Shown here: positions 45,038 through 56,377 of the stretch, one piece after another
Layout of the letters: each line of letters begins with the position of its first letter
How positions within the stretch are numbered: the stretch's first letter is position 1
IMG/VR virus record: IMGVR_UViG_3300030107_002709
Location: 62,001-126,000 of that record
Strand: one strand, 5' to 3'
DNA: 64,000 nucleotides
DNA from: a virus
Made by a program: the position numbers and the translations under genes
Notes under the pieces: generated by a model
The model's input: only the letters and a program-made list of their open reading frames with translations
Databases searched by the model: none
Told to the model about the DNA's origin: nothing

Positions 45038-48000
45038 CTTGTCTAACTACAGTTCCTGCAGTTTCAGTTGTTAGACCTGAAGGTTGAATACTATCTGAAC
45101 TACCGTAATCAACGATAAAACGATCAGATAATTTTGAACTATAAGCGATACGGAACTTACCGACTTGTATCACACCTGTTGCATCGAATGCAGCAGTAGT
45201 TGATACCATAACATTAGAGTCAGTCCAATCAAAATCACTGTCTAATATTGTTGCGGAAAGAACTGCCGTTGTTGAAGTACCCATACCGATAGTAGGAGCA
45301 TTGGTAGGAGTTGTTAACCTAACTGCACCAGTCATTGATAATGTATTATCAAGCTCAATCTGTTTGATTGAATGGGTCAACGATGTAGTTGTTCCCATTG
45401 CAGACTGTGTAATAGAATGTGGTATAGTCAAATGTATTTCTGTTGCTCCAACAGAAACCTTATTATCCCGAATTAGTTGTTGAGTAACTTTAACTTGATC
45501 ACTCTGAGAAGATGCTGCAGCAACACTATGAGTAAACTCATATGCTAACTGTGTTGCTTCCCCAACCAATGATGTAGTATTTAGATCACTAAGACCAGTT
45601 ATAGTGTCTTCAAATTTACGGATGTATTTGGTATCGAACTGTCTAGTCTTCTTGATGATATCATAACCACGAGAGACGTTAACAATAGGAGCAGCAGTAT
45701 ATCCACTACCACCAGATTCTAAAATAACATCAATAACATTACCACCATCAACAATAACATGTGCTTTAGCACCACCACCATTTAGATCAACTGGTTCAAA
45801 TGTTAATACTGGTGGTGTATCATAATTATGAGCTTGTGGATTAGAACCAAGAACAGTTTTATTCCAATTCAATGATGTTACAGTATCTCCTGTAATAACT
45901 GCTTTAATATCAAGACCTTCTCCTTTAGTATCACCATTATAATTGCTAACAGAGATAACACCTACGTTATCACCTATTTGCGTATCTTCAACATGACTCA
46001 ATGATTTAGATTCTCTAGGAGTTAATTTGACTGTTCTATAATCAGTCTCACCATCGATCTTAATATGATCACCAGGTTCTAATGAGGTTATAGTAGGTTT
46101 GACCCTATCATACAACCAAGATACACTATCCTTCCTAAGAATTCTACCACCATCAACATCATTATATGTAACTGCTGTGGTAAGAGCAGATAAATCAACC
46201 TCAGTATAAGATGCAGTCTGAAGATCAGTATTTGCAGCAATTCTTAGAGGTTTGGTAAGATCAATCTTAGGATTCTGAGCAATGAGAGTAACATCCCATC
46301 CACTAGCAGTTTGGTTATACTTCCTAACCATACCAATAGTTGTATACACGTCAGGTGTTGGGAAAGAGTTATCTGTAAATTGATAAACTACTGCACCATC
46401 TCTTACAGCTGAAATGAAAGTAGCATATTCTGCAGAACCACCAGTAACTGTAATAGTTACTTCATTAAAGAAACGATCTGGTTCTACATTAAATGCATCT
46501 AATAACTGATCAATAGAAGTACCTGTTAATAGAACTATACCAACACTCTGACCTTTCTTTAAAGCTTGACTGAATGTAATACTAGACTCATTTATAGTAT
46601 ATGCAGTATTCCTCTTCTGTAATATCCCATCAATATAAACAAAAGCAAATCTATCATCATCAACAACTACTACATCACCAGTCTTTTCATCTCTCATAAT
46701 GAATGGTCCAGTAATAGATCCATTAAAGTTATCTTCTTGTAAACTCATCCTCACATAACCACCAATATTATGTGCAAAGAACTTATCTACAGCAAGAGGT
46801 TCTTGAACAGTTAATGTATTCAGATTCTGTTTCCACTTAGGTGCTTCTGAAAATAGAATTCTATCAGGATCACTAGCACCAGCAGATCTCTTGATATAAT
46901 AAGAATTCAATCTAGGGAACGTCTCATCATACTTAGCATTCTGGAAGATACCATTAATACCAACTATAAGATTATGCTCAACCTCAGTTTTTACTGGTGT
47001 ATTATCAGTATAATATAACTCAAACTCTTTATTTTCATTGTTGAAATAATCTGGTAGAGACTTAACTACAGTACTACCATTTAATATAGACTCAACATTC
47101 AAGAACAGAGAATTTAAAGCAGATACCACAGTATCACACTCTGTGAATACATTATCCTTAGCAAGGATGTTTATATTAGTTAATGTTCTTAAAGTAGTCC
47201 AGTTACCAGTTCTTTGATTATTATCTTCAACCTTAGTGAATAAGTTTGGACCCTTATTAATAGTTTTAGTAACTATTTGAATGTAACTATTCAATGCAGA
47301 TTCTACTTCAGCACAAGTTGTTACGTAAGGACCATTAGGATCAGCAAGGACAGTAGCATCTTCATAAGGAACAATAGTAGTATATGTGCCAGTTGGAAGA
47401 TTGTTCTTCATTGCCTCAACCATAAGTTGAGTTGCTTTTGTGTAAGCAGCAATACTCTCTTCTTTCTGATCTACTATATGATTAAGTTTATTCTTGTAAT
47501 AATATCTCTCGCCAAAATCAACAACATTCCAGTTACCACCATATCTTATATGGTATACCATTGCATCTATAAGATACTCAGTATCTCGTTGACACTTATC
47601 TTCATTAGGTATTACCAAGCTTGGATATGTTGCTTTTGTCCAACCAATAGTCTCTTCTGAAATATACTTCTTATTTCCTTCAATGAGCTTAGCAGCATCC
47701 ATAAACTTACCATTATTAATTCTACTAAATGAGAAGGTCATCTCATCAATATTATTGATAGTGGAATAAACAGTTGTAGTTGCTCCAATGCCCACGTTTA
47801 GTACACCTGTACCAGTAACAGTAACAGGACCATAATTAGTGGTTCCACTATTATTAACAGTTGTACTAATATTCTGAGCTGGGTATGCAATGTTTGCTGC
47901 TTTGGAAACTTTAATCTGTGTAGAACTTAGTATCTCAGTAACTGTAGTACCTTCATCAAATTGATTACCACTACTTACATTCATTCCTACACATATACCT

Positions 48001-51000
48001 AAAGTAGAAGGAAGTGTAACAACATCCTGTCCTTGAGATACGGTACAGTTCTTAACTGATATATCCCAATTCCTTGCTGCAGCAATACACAAGTTCATAG
48101 TATATTTGTATATCTCAACAGCAGAAGCTTCTACAGTTGTCTCGTTGAAATACTCTGTTGCTGCATGATGAGAAGCACTATTACCACCAAATCTAAGATC
48201 GTGTTCGTAAGCATCTAAAATTAATCCAACATCTCTAACACACTTAGATTCTTTAGTATTCCAAGTTAAGTTAGGATACTTAGATTTACCATATCCAACT
48301 GCTTCTTCTTGGATGAAATTCCTATTAAAACGCAATTGATTAGCAGCATCAATCCATGTACCTTCTTTTTGGAAGATAGGTCTAATCTTTTTCAAATACT
48401 GAAGATTCTTGGAAGCTTCCTTAAATTGGAATAATCTTCCAATAAACTTAGTTGCTGAAATTGTATTATTACCTTCTTGTCTAGTACCAAATGGTGCTGC
48501 AGCAAAAGTAATCTTATCACCAGATACAGTATAAGCAGTCTCTGGCTCTTGTAATACTGCATCTAATGTTATGGTTAAAGCCATAGCATTATATGGAGTT
48601 ATTGGATTGTTAGTAGCAGCATCAACAATAGTAAATTCTCTTGTACCAGAGATATTACCATACTGATCAAAAGTACCATCAAATGCTGGAGTGAGTTTAA
48701 TCTCTTTAGCAATTAATCCAGATGTATCACTTGCTTTCTCTGTGAGAGATCCATTACCTCTTAATACATTAATATCCTTAGATAAGTTTACAATAGTTTG
48801 ATGATATCTTTTACTATCAACAATACTTGCATTATTACTATCCTTATCCCAAAGCTTAAGTGTTGAAACTTGAGTAGTCTTAGAATTATTACTTACCTTT
48901 ACATCTACCTTCGCATCTATATTAAGCTCACCAAACATCTTAAATCCAGCTGGATGAACTGAGTCCTTAATAAGATCTCTCCAGTCTTCTATTTGTGTCT
49001 TAGACTCGATAACATAAGAATAATCCTGATAGAATTTATTATCTGCTATCTTGTGAGTTCTTACACCAACTTTACCTTTATCAGAAGTATAAGTACCAAG
49101 ATTATCATAATACGATCTTAGATCAGTAGAAAACTCTGCCTTCTGAACAGAAACTATTGTGCCAGTTGAATTACTGGCACTACCAGTAAGAGTTTGACCT
49201 ACAATAAATTCACCTTTAGTTACAGATACCTTAAGAATATTAGATCCAATTCTCCATCCACCATTAGTAACATTACCCTCTGCAAGTCCAGAGGTTACCT
49301 TTTCTCCACTTAAGAAATCATCTGTTGTGTCTAAAATAATAACATCACTTGCCTTATGCTTTCTTAATATTGAAGTATCATTCCAAATTCCAGATCCATT
49401 AAATTCAAGTTGTACATTCTTTGGAGATCCTATAGAAGAACCCAAAGCAAATATTCTAATATCACCTTCAACAACCTTAAGCTCTGGTTTGTATGTGTAA
49501 TTCTTTCCTTTGTTTGTTACAATAACATTTGCTATTCTGTTATCAGCAGTTTTTAAAACATCAAACCTTGCTTCGGATCCATCACCATCAACTACAACAA
49601 CTTTTGGTTTAGAGTAATTGAATCCAGCTTTGTTGATTGTAACACCAACAATATTCTTTTCTACAGGATCCCATTGTGCAGTAACATCAGCAGTTCTACT
49701 GCTATCTAATTCTGCTCCTAATACACCAGGAACTTTTCTGTAACCAGAACCAAGATTAGATACCTCAACTTCAGCAATACCACCAGTTGCACCTTTAGAT
49801 TTCGTAGTATACTTGATATTCCCAGTTCCATACCATTCAGGATTTTCTGTTAACTCATAGACAAACCTATCAGTTGTAACAAATGATACTTTAACTCCTG
49901 TACCAGTAGACTGGGTAGAAGATGTAAGTGCATCAGAAATTAATTTCTGCCCTTGTAATGGATCATTGATAAGCTCAATATAATTGTTATTATCAACAAT
50001 ACTTGTAGTTGGACCAATTCTTATTTGCTTAGTTCCATCTACCATTGTTCTCACTACAGACTTATAGTAATACCTTTGATAAGATCTAGGTACTCTCTTA
50101 GTCAATATACCATTAAGATCAACATCACCAATTCTAGGACCATATCCAAACTTCACATATGAGTAAGAACCTGCAGTACCAGGAGTACCAATATTAACAA
50201 CTTCTGGTGCAATAATATTATCATTCTGACTAGGAGATATAATAAACTCAGATTCACCATTTGTGTAATGACTTAGATCAAATCTATATTGATAATACTC
50301 TTGTATCTTAAGGTTGGGTGATATTTCATATGGACCAGAAACAGATGAAGATATCTTTGTTACAATCTTATAATCTGTAACAATATCAATATCAATTAAT
50401 TTCTTAGGTTCACTCTCATCAAACAGTGTAGCTTGATCTGTAATCTTATATGGAGTAAAGTCTCCATTCGCAAAGAATCCTTGATTGTGTTCTACAATCA
50501 GTTTGTTATTATCATATGAAATGATTGTAGGATCTAATGATGTACCTGTAACAGGAAGCAATTCACCAACAGTGAATCTATAATTAGATCCATATAATGT
50601 AACAACTTCATTGTCGAAATGATCTATATCACTAGTATTATTCTGTGCCCTTGTGACAGTTACTGATTTGGTAGACTCTGATATAGAGTTTACCTTAACA
50701 ATCTCATCACCTATTGATAGAAGATCATTTTTTGATAACCCACTAATAGAATCTAATTTTAATACAGTCTCACCAGTAGCGAATCCAATATGATCGACTA
50801 CTAAACGTAGACGTTGAGTATTAGTAGAAGCACCTGATCTGTTTAATGATGTATCCTCAACAGTAAGAATATCACCCTTTCTATAACTAGATCCTTTAGT
50901 TGTAATAACAACAGATTCTACATATCCCAATCCTGTGCTATCAACATTCTTCACAACTATAGTTGCTTTTGCATTATTGGAGTCGCCGACTTTCCCTAAA

Positions 51001-54000
51001 TCAGTTCTAGCAGCATTCTGATCAACAAATATAAGCTCTACATCTTCATATGTGTTTGCTGCATAATCAGCACCAGAATTAACCAAATCAGATCTTCCCA
51101 ATCCAGGATCATCAATCTGTGTTGATAATGTTAGTGATTTGATATCAATCTCTTGTGTTGCTCCTAATTGAACATAGTAAGTTGTTGTTGAGATAGAATC
51201 ATCAGGATCTATTTCAACATATACAACATCTCCTACACCAAGTGCATGATCACCATCAGTTTCAACTAATGCAATATTTGTATTAACAATGAATGGTATT
51301 AAACCTGTACTTAAACTTGTAGTTGATAAGATCTCTGCACCAACTGTGTTTAGTAGATTGTTACTTCTAAGAAAGTATCCTGCCTGTTGTGCAAAAGTAC
51401 CAGTCAACACTTTAAGCTTAACAGAATTTCTCTTATCAGTAGTTTCAATTACTTCACCTGTTGCTATTACAGAATCGGATTTGTTAACAGTACCATTAGT
51501 TAACTCTACAATCGCACCAGCAGTGAATGTAGCATTTGTATTGAGGATGATATTAATACTAAGTGTTGTGGAGTCAAATAAACCTGTTTGATCAAATGTT
51601 CCCGTAACATCTTCTAAAACTAAGATCTTACCATCAAGAACATCACCAACAACTTTACCAGATACTCCAGATGATGTTTGTGTTATGGTATCTCCACCAA
51701 AGACATAACAATTTTCCGTAATCTGAACTTTAGCTACTCTCTTTGCATCCGTAGCTTGTAGTTCTTCTACAGTATTTCCTTTAACTGCTGAAATGGTTCC
51801 AGCAGCATCTACACCACCAGTACCAGTATCATCTAGAACAATAGATGAACCAACTTTAAAATTATCAGATGAGCTGTATACCTGAAATGCGTCTAAACTA
51901 CCAGAAGAAACGTCTTTAACAACTCCCCTAGTCTTACGACCATTATCAGGTGTATCGACCCCACGGAGGCGTACAGCGTCCAATGGGAGATCATTCTGTG
52001 TTTGATTCTGATCGTAGTTAGCAGCAAGAGGCAAAGAATAGAAATTCTCACCAATCAGATATGGAAATTCTGGATCACCTAGATTATCAAATGTCGCAAA
52101 ATATGCGTATGTTCCATTCGGATATTCTGGTGTTACACAATATCTTCCGTTATTCCTATCTACAGTTCCGTATCTATCTGCGTAATAATAATCTTGTATG
52201 AATGATCCTAGCGGATATGTAACAAGAGATGGTCCATTTGGTCTAGTTCCATACTTCAAATATCCTGATTGCATCCTCACAACGCTACTAGAAGAATCTA
52301 CAGGATCAGAATATCCGTAAGGACCGTATATAGGGTTACCATCATACGCAAATCCAATGATAGGAGAATGATTAGTTCCCGTATCATTTCCTCTAAGTGT
52401 TGGTGGATATGATACAGTACCATAATTTTGGAACCCTCTATCATTAAGATGAGAGATTCCCCATTCAGAATCTAATATCTCTTCTACAAATCTATTCTTA
52501 ATCCACTCATATATTGAAGAACTTGCAAGTGCACCAGAACCACTTGGTATGACTTGGATTACAACATTTCCTTCACTATAGAAAGATCCACCATTTACTT
52601 TAGTGCATCCAGATATTTGTCCAGTAGCAGATACTTGAGCAGTATATTCTGCATATCTACCTCTTCCTAGAGCATCAACTATTCTAATAGTTGGAGGAGC
52701 AGAATAATATTCACCAGGATCAGTAACTACTAAGCTTGTTATTGCTCCTTGTGTGATAACAGGTGTTAATACCGCATTCCTACCAGATACTATTTCAACA
52801 ATAGGAGCAGCAGTATACGAACCAGCATCATCTATTCTAACAGACTCAACTACAGTACCAGACAACACAGCAGTTGCCTTATATGGTTCACTATTAACAA
52901 GTACATAAGGAGGTCTGGAATAACCACTTCCTTGTGTAGTAACATCTATCTTGGTAAGACCACCATAAAACACGCCATCTTGATGCTTATGGGTATATAC
53001 TAGAGATCCATCTACTAGAATACCAAAATCTTTTCTTGGAGTCTTGTATACCTCAGTAGTTGTGATAGCATTCTTTCTAATAGTTCTTAAGAAGGATTGC
53101 TCGACAACTGTCTTTGTAGCAGGTATTGTCTGATTAAAGAACATAGTCCTATTAACAGGTACACCACTAGTACAGATATAATAATTGTTATCATCACTAA
53201 AGATTCTCTGTATACCAGGTATAACATCATTTACAGATGCTTGTGTTCTGGGATCTCCTGATAGTGCAGTATAATTAGCAGCATCATTAGGTAACCATCT
53301 AACAGTACCATCAGTTTTCTTAATTTTAGGATCAACTGTATCAAATCCAGAATCTTCTACTACTAAAGGTTCACCCTCAATACCATATGGTGTTGAAGTA
53401 GTAGGTGATAAATTATAAACTACACCAAGTGCTATAAATTCAACATTATTTCCTTTAACTCTATTATCACTATAAACTGATGATCCTTTATTATGAGTTC
53501 TAGTTAATTTCCTATTCTTAATTTTAAATTGACGTATAGTTTTATTGGAATACTCAATAACCTCACCATCTATAAATATCCTCCCTTCTTTCTCCCATCC
53601 AAAAGTAGAATCAACATCTATAACATCTCCTGTTTGATCAGCAGAATCAATTGCTTTTTTAAGAGTAGTCTTGCTTGCTATAGTAAACTGATTGTTAATT
53701 GTAGATGGAGCAAGAATCAATTCCCATACAACAGCACCATCAACAGGTTCTAATTTCTTTATGTTATCTACTACTGCTGAAGCATAGTTATCTCCAGTCT
53801 CAGTAATAACCTTACCAATTAAATCTCTAGGATTACCACTTGTAACAACTACCTTTAAAGCATGGACATTAATCCAATCAGACTCTGATGATTTAAGTGT
53901 AGTATCCTTTGGAAAATAAACATCATTATCTTCACTACTTACAAGAGAATTGAAGATAAACTGAATAGAACGCTTAGTACCCTTTGATTTGTAGAAAGAA

Positions 54001-54572
54001 GAGATGTTCTTTATAAGGGTTCTCTTATCGATCTCACCACGCAAGTACTTCTCAGGTATACCAGCAAGATATTCTGACTCAAAGCTCTGTATAAGGGCAT
54101 ACAAGAACAGATTACTAAGGTTTTCTACCTTAACATCTGCTGCATGTGTACCTGCAGTAGTAGAAACGTATGTACTGAGCTTATAAAGATCTCCAAGTTC
54201 AGTATTACCACTTACACCCCTAGCAACACCATTAAACTGATTAGATGTCTTTGATGCATAGAAGAATATCTCATCATCAATTTTAGCAAGTCCACTATCA
54301 GGGAACCCTTCAGTCGATAGTACATTTATACTAGTATCTGAGATCCCAGTTATACCAACGGTTTTCGAGGACTGTGTTAGAACCTCTTTATCGTAATAAT
54401 TAATATCACGATATTTTGTTAAATTTGTAATAATGTCTAAAACACCACCACTAAGCTCTTGTTGAGCATAGTAAGATTTGAGGAACTTAACGAAGTACTC
54501 ATAGTCCTCTACGATGAATCCAGGTAACTGACTTTCAATCAGTGCCGAGATATTTTTAGACTTTACGTTCAT
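45033..54572 (-). CDS. gp7: Baseplate wedge initiator gp7 (greatly enlarged, YHYH-domain-containing)
   Basis: A 3179-aa protein between gp6 and gp8, the place of T4 gp7 (1032 aa). The N-terminus (MNVKSKNISALIESQLPGFI, then EDYEYFVKFLKSYYAQQE) is typical of the large cyanophage protein at this position. Residues about 730-840 resemble a YHYH domain (GFAYDGNPIYGPYGY, later NNGRYCVTPEYPNGTYAYF). At least seven glycine-tyrosine modules occur (for example GSGYSRPPYVLVN near 550 and GSGYTAAPIVNVS near 2957). Two related units with CVRDVGLILDA and CQRDTEYLIDA lie near residues 2107 and 2327. It overlaps gp6 by four bases. Confidence 0.8.
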   Translation of the reverse strand: MNVKSKNISALIESQLPGFIVEDYEYFVKFLKSYYAQQELSGGVLDIITNLTKYRDINYYDKEVLTQSSKTVGITGISDTSINVLSTEGFPDSGLAKIDDEIFFYASKTSNQFNGVARGVSGNTELGDLYKLSTYVSTTAGTHAADVKVENLSNLFLYALIQSFESEYLAGIPEKYLRGEIDKRTLIKNISSFYKSKGTKRSIQFIFNSLVSSEDNDVYFPKDTTLKSSESDWINVHALKVVVTSGNPRDLIGKVITETGDNYASAVVDNIKKLEPVDGAVVWELILAPSTINNQFTIASKTTLKKAIDSADQTGDVIDVDSTFGWEKEGRIFIDGEVIEYSNKTIRQFKIKNRKLTRTHNKGSSVYSDNRVKGNNVEFIALGVVYNLSPTTSTPYGIEGEPLVVEDSGFDTVDPKIKKTDGTVRWLPNDAANYTALSGDPRTQASVNDVIPGIQRIFSDDNNYYICTSGVPVNRTMFFNQTIPATKTVVEQSFLRTIRKNAITTTEVYKTPRKDFGILVDGSLVYTHKHQDGVFYGGLTKIDVTTQGSGYSRPPYVLVNSEPYKATAVLSGTVVESVRIDDAGSYTAAPIVEIVSGRNAVLTPVITQGAITSLVVTDPGEYYSAPPTIRIVDALGRGRYAEYTAQVSATGQISGCTKVNGGSFYSEGNVVIQVIPSGSGALASSSIYEWIKNRFVEEILDSEWGISHLNDRGFQNYGTVSYPPTLRGNDTGTNHSPIIGFAYDGNPIYGPYGYSDPVDSSSSVVRMQSGYLKYGTRPNGPSLVTYPLGSFIQDYYYADRYGTVDRNNGRYCVTPEYPNGTYAYFATFDNLGDPEFPYLIGENFYSLPLAANYDQNQTQNDLPLDAVRLRGVDTPDNGRKTRGVVKDVSSGSLDAFQVYSSSDNFKVGSSIVLDDTGTGGVDAAGTISAVKGNTVEELQATDAKRVAKVQITENCYVFGGDTITQTSSGVSGKVVGDVLDGKILVLEDVTGTFDQTGLFDSTTLSINIILNTNATFTAGAIVELTNGTVNKSDSVIATGEVIETTDKRNSVKLKVLTGTFAQQAGYFLRSNNLLNTVGAEILSTTSLSTGLIPFIVNTNIALVETDGDHALGVGDVVYVEIDPDDSISTTTYYVQLGATQEIDIKSLTLSTQIDDPGLGRSDLVNSGADYAANTYEDVELIFVDQNAARTDLGKVGDSNNAKATIVVKNVDSTGLGYVESVVITTKGSSYRKGDILTVEDTSLNRSGASTNTQRLRLVVDHIGFATGETVLKLDSISGLSKNDLLSIGDEIVKVNSISESTKSVTVTRAQNNTSDIDHFDNEVVTLYGSNYRFTVGELLPVTGTSLDPTIISYDNNKLIVEHNQGFFANGDFTPYKITDQATLFDESEPKKLIDIDIVTDYKIVTKISSSVSGPYEISPNLKIQEYYQYRFDLSHYTNGESEFIISPSQNDNIIAPEVVNIGTPGTAGSYSYVKFGYGPRIGDVDLNGILTKRVPRSYQRYYYKSVVRTMVDGTKQIRIGPTTSIVDNNNYIELINDPLQGQKLISDALTSSTQSTGTGVKVSFVTTDRFVYELTENPEWYGTGNIKYTTKSKGATGGIAEVEVSNLGSGYRKVPGVLGAELDSSRTADVTAQWDPVEKNIVGVTINKAGFNYSKPKVVVVDGDGSEARFDVLKTADNRIANVIVTNKGKNYTYKPELKVVEGDIRIFALGSSIGSPKNVQLEFNGSGIWNDTSILRKHKASDVIILDTTDDFLSGEKVTSGLAEGNVTNGGWRIGSNILKVSVTKGEFIVGQTLTGSASNSTGTIVSVQKAEFSTDLRSYYDNLGTYTSDKGKVGVRTHKIADNKFYQDYSYVIESKTQIEDWRDLIKDSVHPAGFKMFGELNIDAKVDVKVSNNSKTTQVSTLKLWDKDSNNASIVDSKRYHQTIVNLSKDINVLRGNGSLTEKASDTSGLIAKEIKLTPAFDGTFDQYGNISGTREFTIVDAATNNPITPYNAMALTITLDAVLQEPETAYTVSGDKITFAAAPFGTRQEGNNTISATKFIGRLFQFKEASKNLQYLKKIRPIFQKEGTWIDAANQLRFNRNFIQEEAVGYGKSKYPNLTWNTKESKCVRDVGLILDAYEHDLRFGGNSASHHAATEYFNETTVEASAVEIYKYTMNLCIAAARNWDISVKNCTVSQGQDVVTLPSTLGICVGMNVSSGNQFDEGTTVTEILSSTQIKVSKAANIAYPAQNISTTVNNSGTTNYGPVTVTGTGVLNVGIGATTTVYSTINNIDEMTFSFSRINNGKFMDAAKLIEGNKKYISEETIGWTKATYPSLVIPNEDKCQRDTEYLIDAMVYHIRYGGNWNVVDFGERYYYKNKLNHIVDQKEESIAAYTKATQLMVEAMKNNLPTGTYTTIVPYEDATVLADPNGPYVTTCAEVESALNSYIQIVTKTINKGPNLFTKVEDNNQRTGNWTTLRTLTNINILAKDNVFTECDTVVSALNSLFLNVESILNGSTVVKSLPDYFNNENKEFELYYTDNTPVKTEVEHNLIVGINGIFQNAKYDETFPRLNSYYIKRSAGASDPDRILFSEAPKWKQNLNTLTVQEPLAVDKFFAHNIGGYVRMSLQEDNFNGSITGPFIMRDEKTGDVVVVDDDRFAFVYIDGILQKRNTAYTINESSITFSQALKKGQSVGIVLLTGTSIDQLLDAFNVEPDRFFNEVTITVTGGSAEYATFISAVRDGAVVYQFTDNSFPTPDVYTTIGMVRKYNQTASGWDVTLIAQNPKIDLTKPLRIAANTDLQTASYTEVDLSALTTAVTYNDVDGGRILRKDSVSWLYDRVKPTITSLEPGDHIKIDGETDYRTVKLTPRESKSLSHVEDTQIGDNVGVISVSNYNGDTKGEGLDIKAVITGDTVTSLNWNKTVLGSNPQAHNYDTPPVLTFEPVDLNGGGAKAHVIVDGGNVIDVILESGGSGYTAAPIVNVSRGYDIIKKTRQFDTKYIRKFEDTITGLSDLNTTSLVGEATQLAYEFTHSVAAASSQSDQVKVTQQLIRDNKVSVGATEIHLTIPHSITQSAMGTTTSLTHSIKQIELDNTLSMTGAVRLTTPTNAPTIGMGTSTTAVLSATILDSDFDWTDSNVMVSTTAAFDATGVIQVGKFRIAYSSKLSDRFIVDYGSSDSIQPSGLTTETAGTVVRQV

Positions 54573-56377
54573 TCTGGAACTGCACTAAAGTTGGATTTGG
54601 AAATATCAACATCAAGATATAGTTCTCGTACAGCATCTACATCTCTTGATGCAGGTTCTACACGGATTTCAATTTTATTATCATTAAAACTTCCCTTAAT
54701 AATAGTAAGATCATATAATTTAATTTCACCATGAGTGTAATCAATATCACCTACACCTTTCTTAAGGTATACTTTCTCACCAGTAAGAGAATTCAGTCTA
54801 TATAGGTCTATTTTACCGAAGGTATCATCCTCCAAATACACTGTGAAGGAAGGATACTCACTAACTACGAAACCAGTTGACTTCATTACTGATGCATCAC
54901 AAGAATCTTTAAACTCATTTACAAAACAAAGTTCATAATAATAAGTAGAATTTAATATAGGATAGAAATCCTTTCTAAGGGTTACATTAGTAATGTTTGA
55001 ATTAATGGAACCATCAGCACCATCTATAACTGATGCAAATCTACTATGACGGAATCTACCATTAAACTTTTCTGTCTCTGCAGAAGCAATGTAATCTTCA
55101 ACTGCTTTAATAACTTTAGATTGAATTTCTACTTTACTTAAAGTGGTCTTGGAAGTTTTGAAACTTATTGTTGAATTAAGTTCGATATAAAGAATAGAAG
55201 GATCAACAATTACAGGTGTAACAGAAGCAACTGAATAATTCTTTAAAGCTTTAACTATTTCATTTTTAGTATATGATGAAATAGTACTAGCATTATCTGG
55301 TTTAATTGCGATCTTTACTTTTCCAAATTCAGGAGGATTATCTTCCTCTCCACCGAATGTAATGATATCTGATATAGAAGCATAAACCTTCTTAATAATA
55401 GAAACATAGTCATCTGCTGTAACTGCCCTGTCCTGAGTCGCAAAACTCTTTGGAGCCTGTTTCTTGATGGAAGAGACTGATTCTGGATTAGCACCTCCTG
55501 TAGAGGCATTTACGAGGGTTACAGAGGTTCCATATGGAAAGCTATTACTAGGATTGAGTTTATCATGTATCAAACCAGAAAAATTAAATGTCTTTGCTCC
55601 ATTCGTAGTATCTGCAGATGTAGTAAGATAAGTTATCTCTACAAAACTTCCATTATCTAACTTTTTACCGAATACTCCATCACCAAAAAATATTTCATAA
55701 TTCTCATCTTCTATTTCTTCTACGAAATAGACTTCCGATGTACCATCAAGGTTTAAAATGTTCTCTGCACTACTAAATGTTAAGAAAGATGTATCTCCTT
55801 GCTGTTTATACACCTTTACACGGATACTTGATACATCTGTACCAGTATTATTGATAATAAAACGCTGATTTTTAAGAGCAGTATTAATTGTGTAAGACTG
55901 AGTTAATAAAGTACCTTGATATATGTCGATTCCCTCATATGTTGCTGTATTATTAACAAGAGGAGCTTCCTGATCTTCAATTACGACATATTGATATAGA
56001 GTATCATCGTAATTAGTAACAAATCCTGTTCCTTGCTTTAGTACAAGTGTATCAGGAGTAACACCACTACCTTGATAATCAACTACAAAATCAACAGTTG
56101 CTTTTGGAGCAGTTGCTGATCTAGGTCTATACCCAATTTGCTTTGCTAAGCTTACAACATTGTCTCTTAGAGTAGCGGAATCAAGAAACATCTCATTTAC
56201 CACCATATTGGTGTTAAATGCTGTATAATAAGTGTTGTATGCTAAAACATCTAAAAACGTAGTGATAGCAGACCCTTCAAAGTCATAGTCAGTAAAATCT
56301 GACTGTGCTCTCATGTAGTCTTTAAGTGCGGCCTTAATATCCGCAAAGTCTAAATTAGCAACTTGAGTATAAGGCAT
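54569..56377 (-). CDS. gp6: Baseplate wedge protein gp6
   Basis: A 602-aa protein (T4 gp6 is 660 aa). It belongs to the gp6/J-like family that forms the inner ring of the baseplate and transmits the sheath-contraction signal. Visible family features are the N-terminal FEGSAITTFLDVLAYNTYYTAF-type segment (about residues 33-54) and SFATQDRAVTADDYVSIIKK (about residues 310-330). It shares one base with gp25 and four with gp7, as in a compact wedge operon. Confidence 0.94.
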   Translation of the reverse strand: MPYTQVANLDFADIKAALKDYMRAQSDFTDYDFEGSAITTFLDVLAYNTYYTAFNTNMVVNEMFLDSATLRDNVVSLAKQIGYRPRSATAPKATVDFVVDYQGSGVTPDTLVLKQGTGFVTNYDDTLYQYVVIEDQEAPLVNNTATYEGIDIYQGTLLTQSYTINTALKNQRFIINNTGTDVSSIRVKVYKQQGDTSFLTFSSAENILNLDGTSEVYFVEEIEDENYEIFFGDGVFGKKLDNGSFVEITYLTTSADTTNGAKTFNFSGLIHDKLNPSNSFPYGTSVTLVNASTGGANPESVSSIKKQAPKSFATQDRAVTADDYVSIIKKVYASISDIITFGGEEDNPPEFGKVKIAIKPDNASTISSYTKNEIVKALKNYSVASVTPVIVDPSILYIELNSTISFKTSKTTLSKVEIQSKVIKAVEDYIASAETEKFNGRFRHSRFASVIDGADGSINSNITNVTLRKDFYPILNSTYYYELCFVNEFKDSCDASVMKSTGFVVSEYPSFTVYLEDDTFGKIDLYRLNSLTGEKVYLKKGVGDIDYTHGEIKLYDLTIIKGSFNDNKIEIRVEPASRDVDAVRELYLDVDISKSNFSAVPE

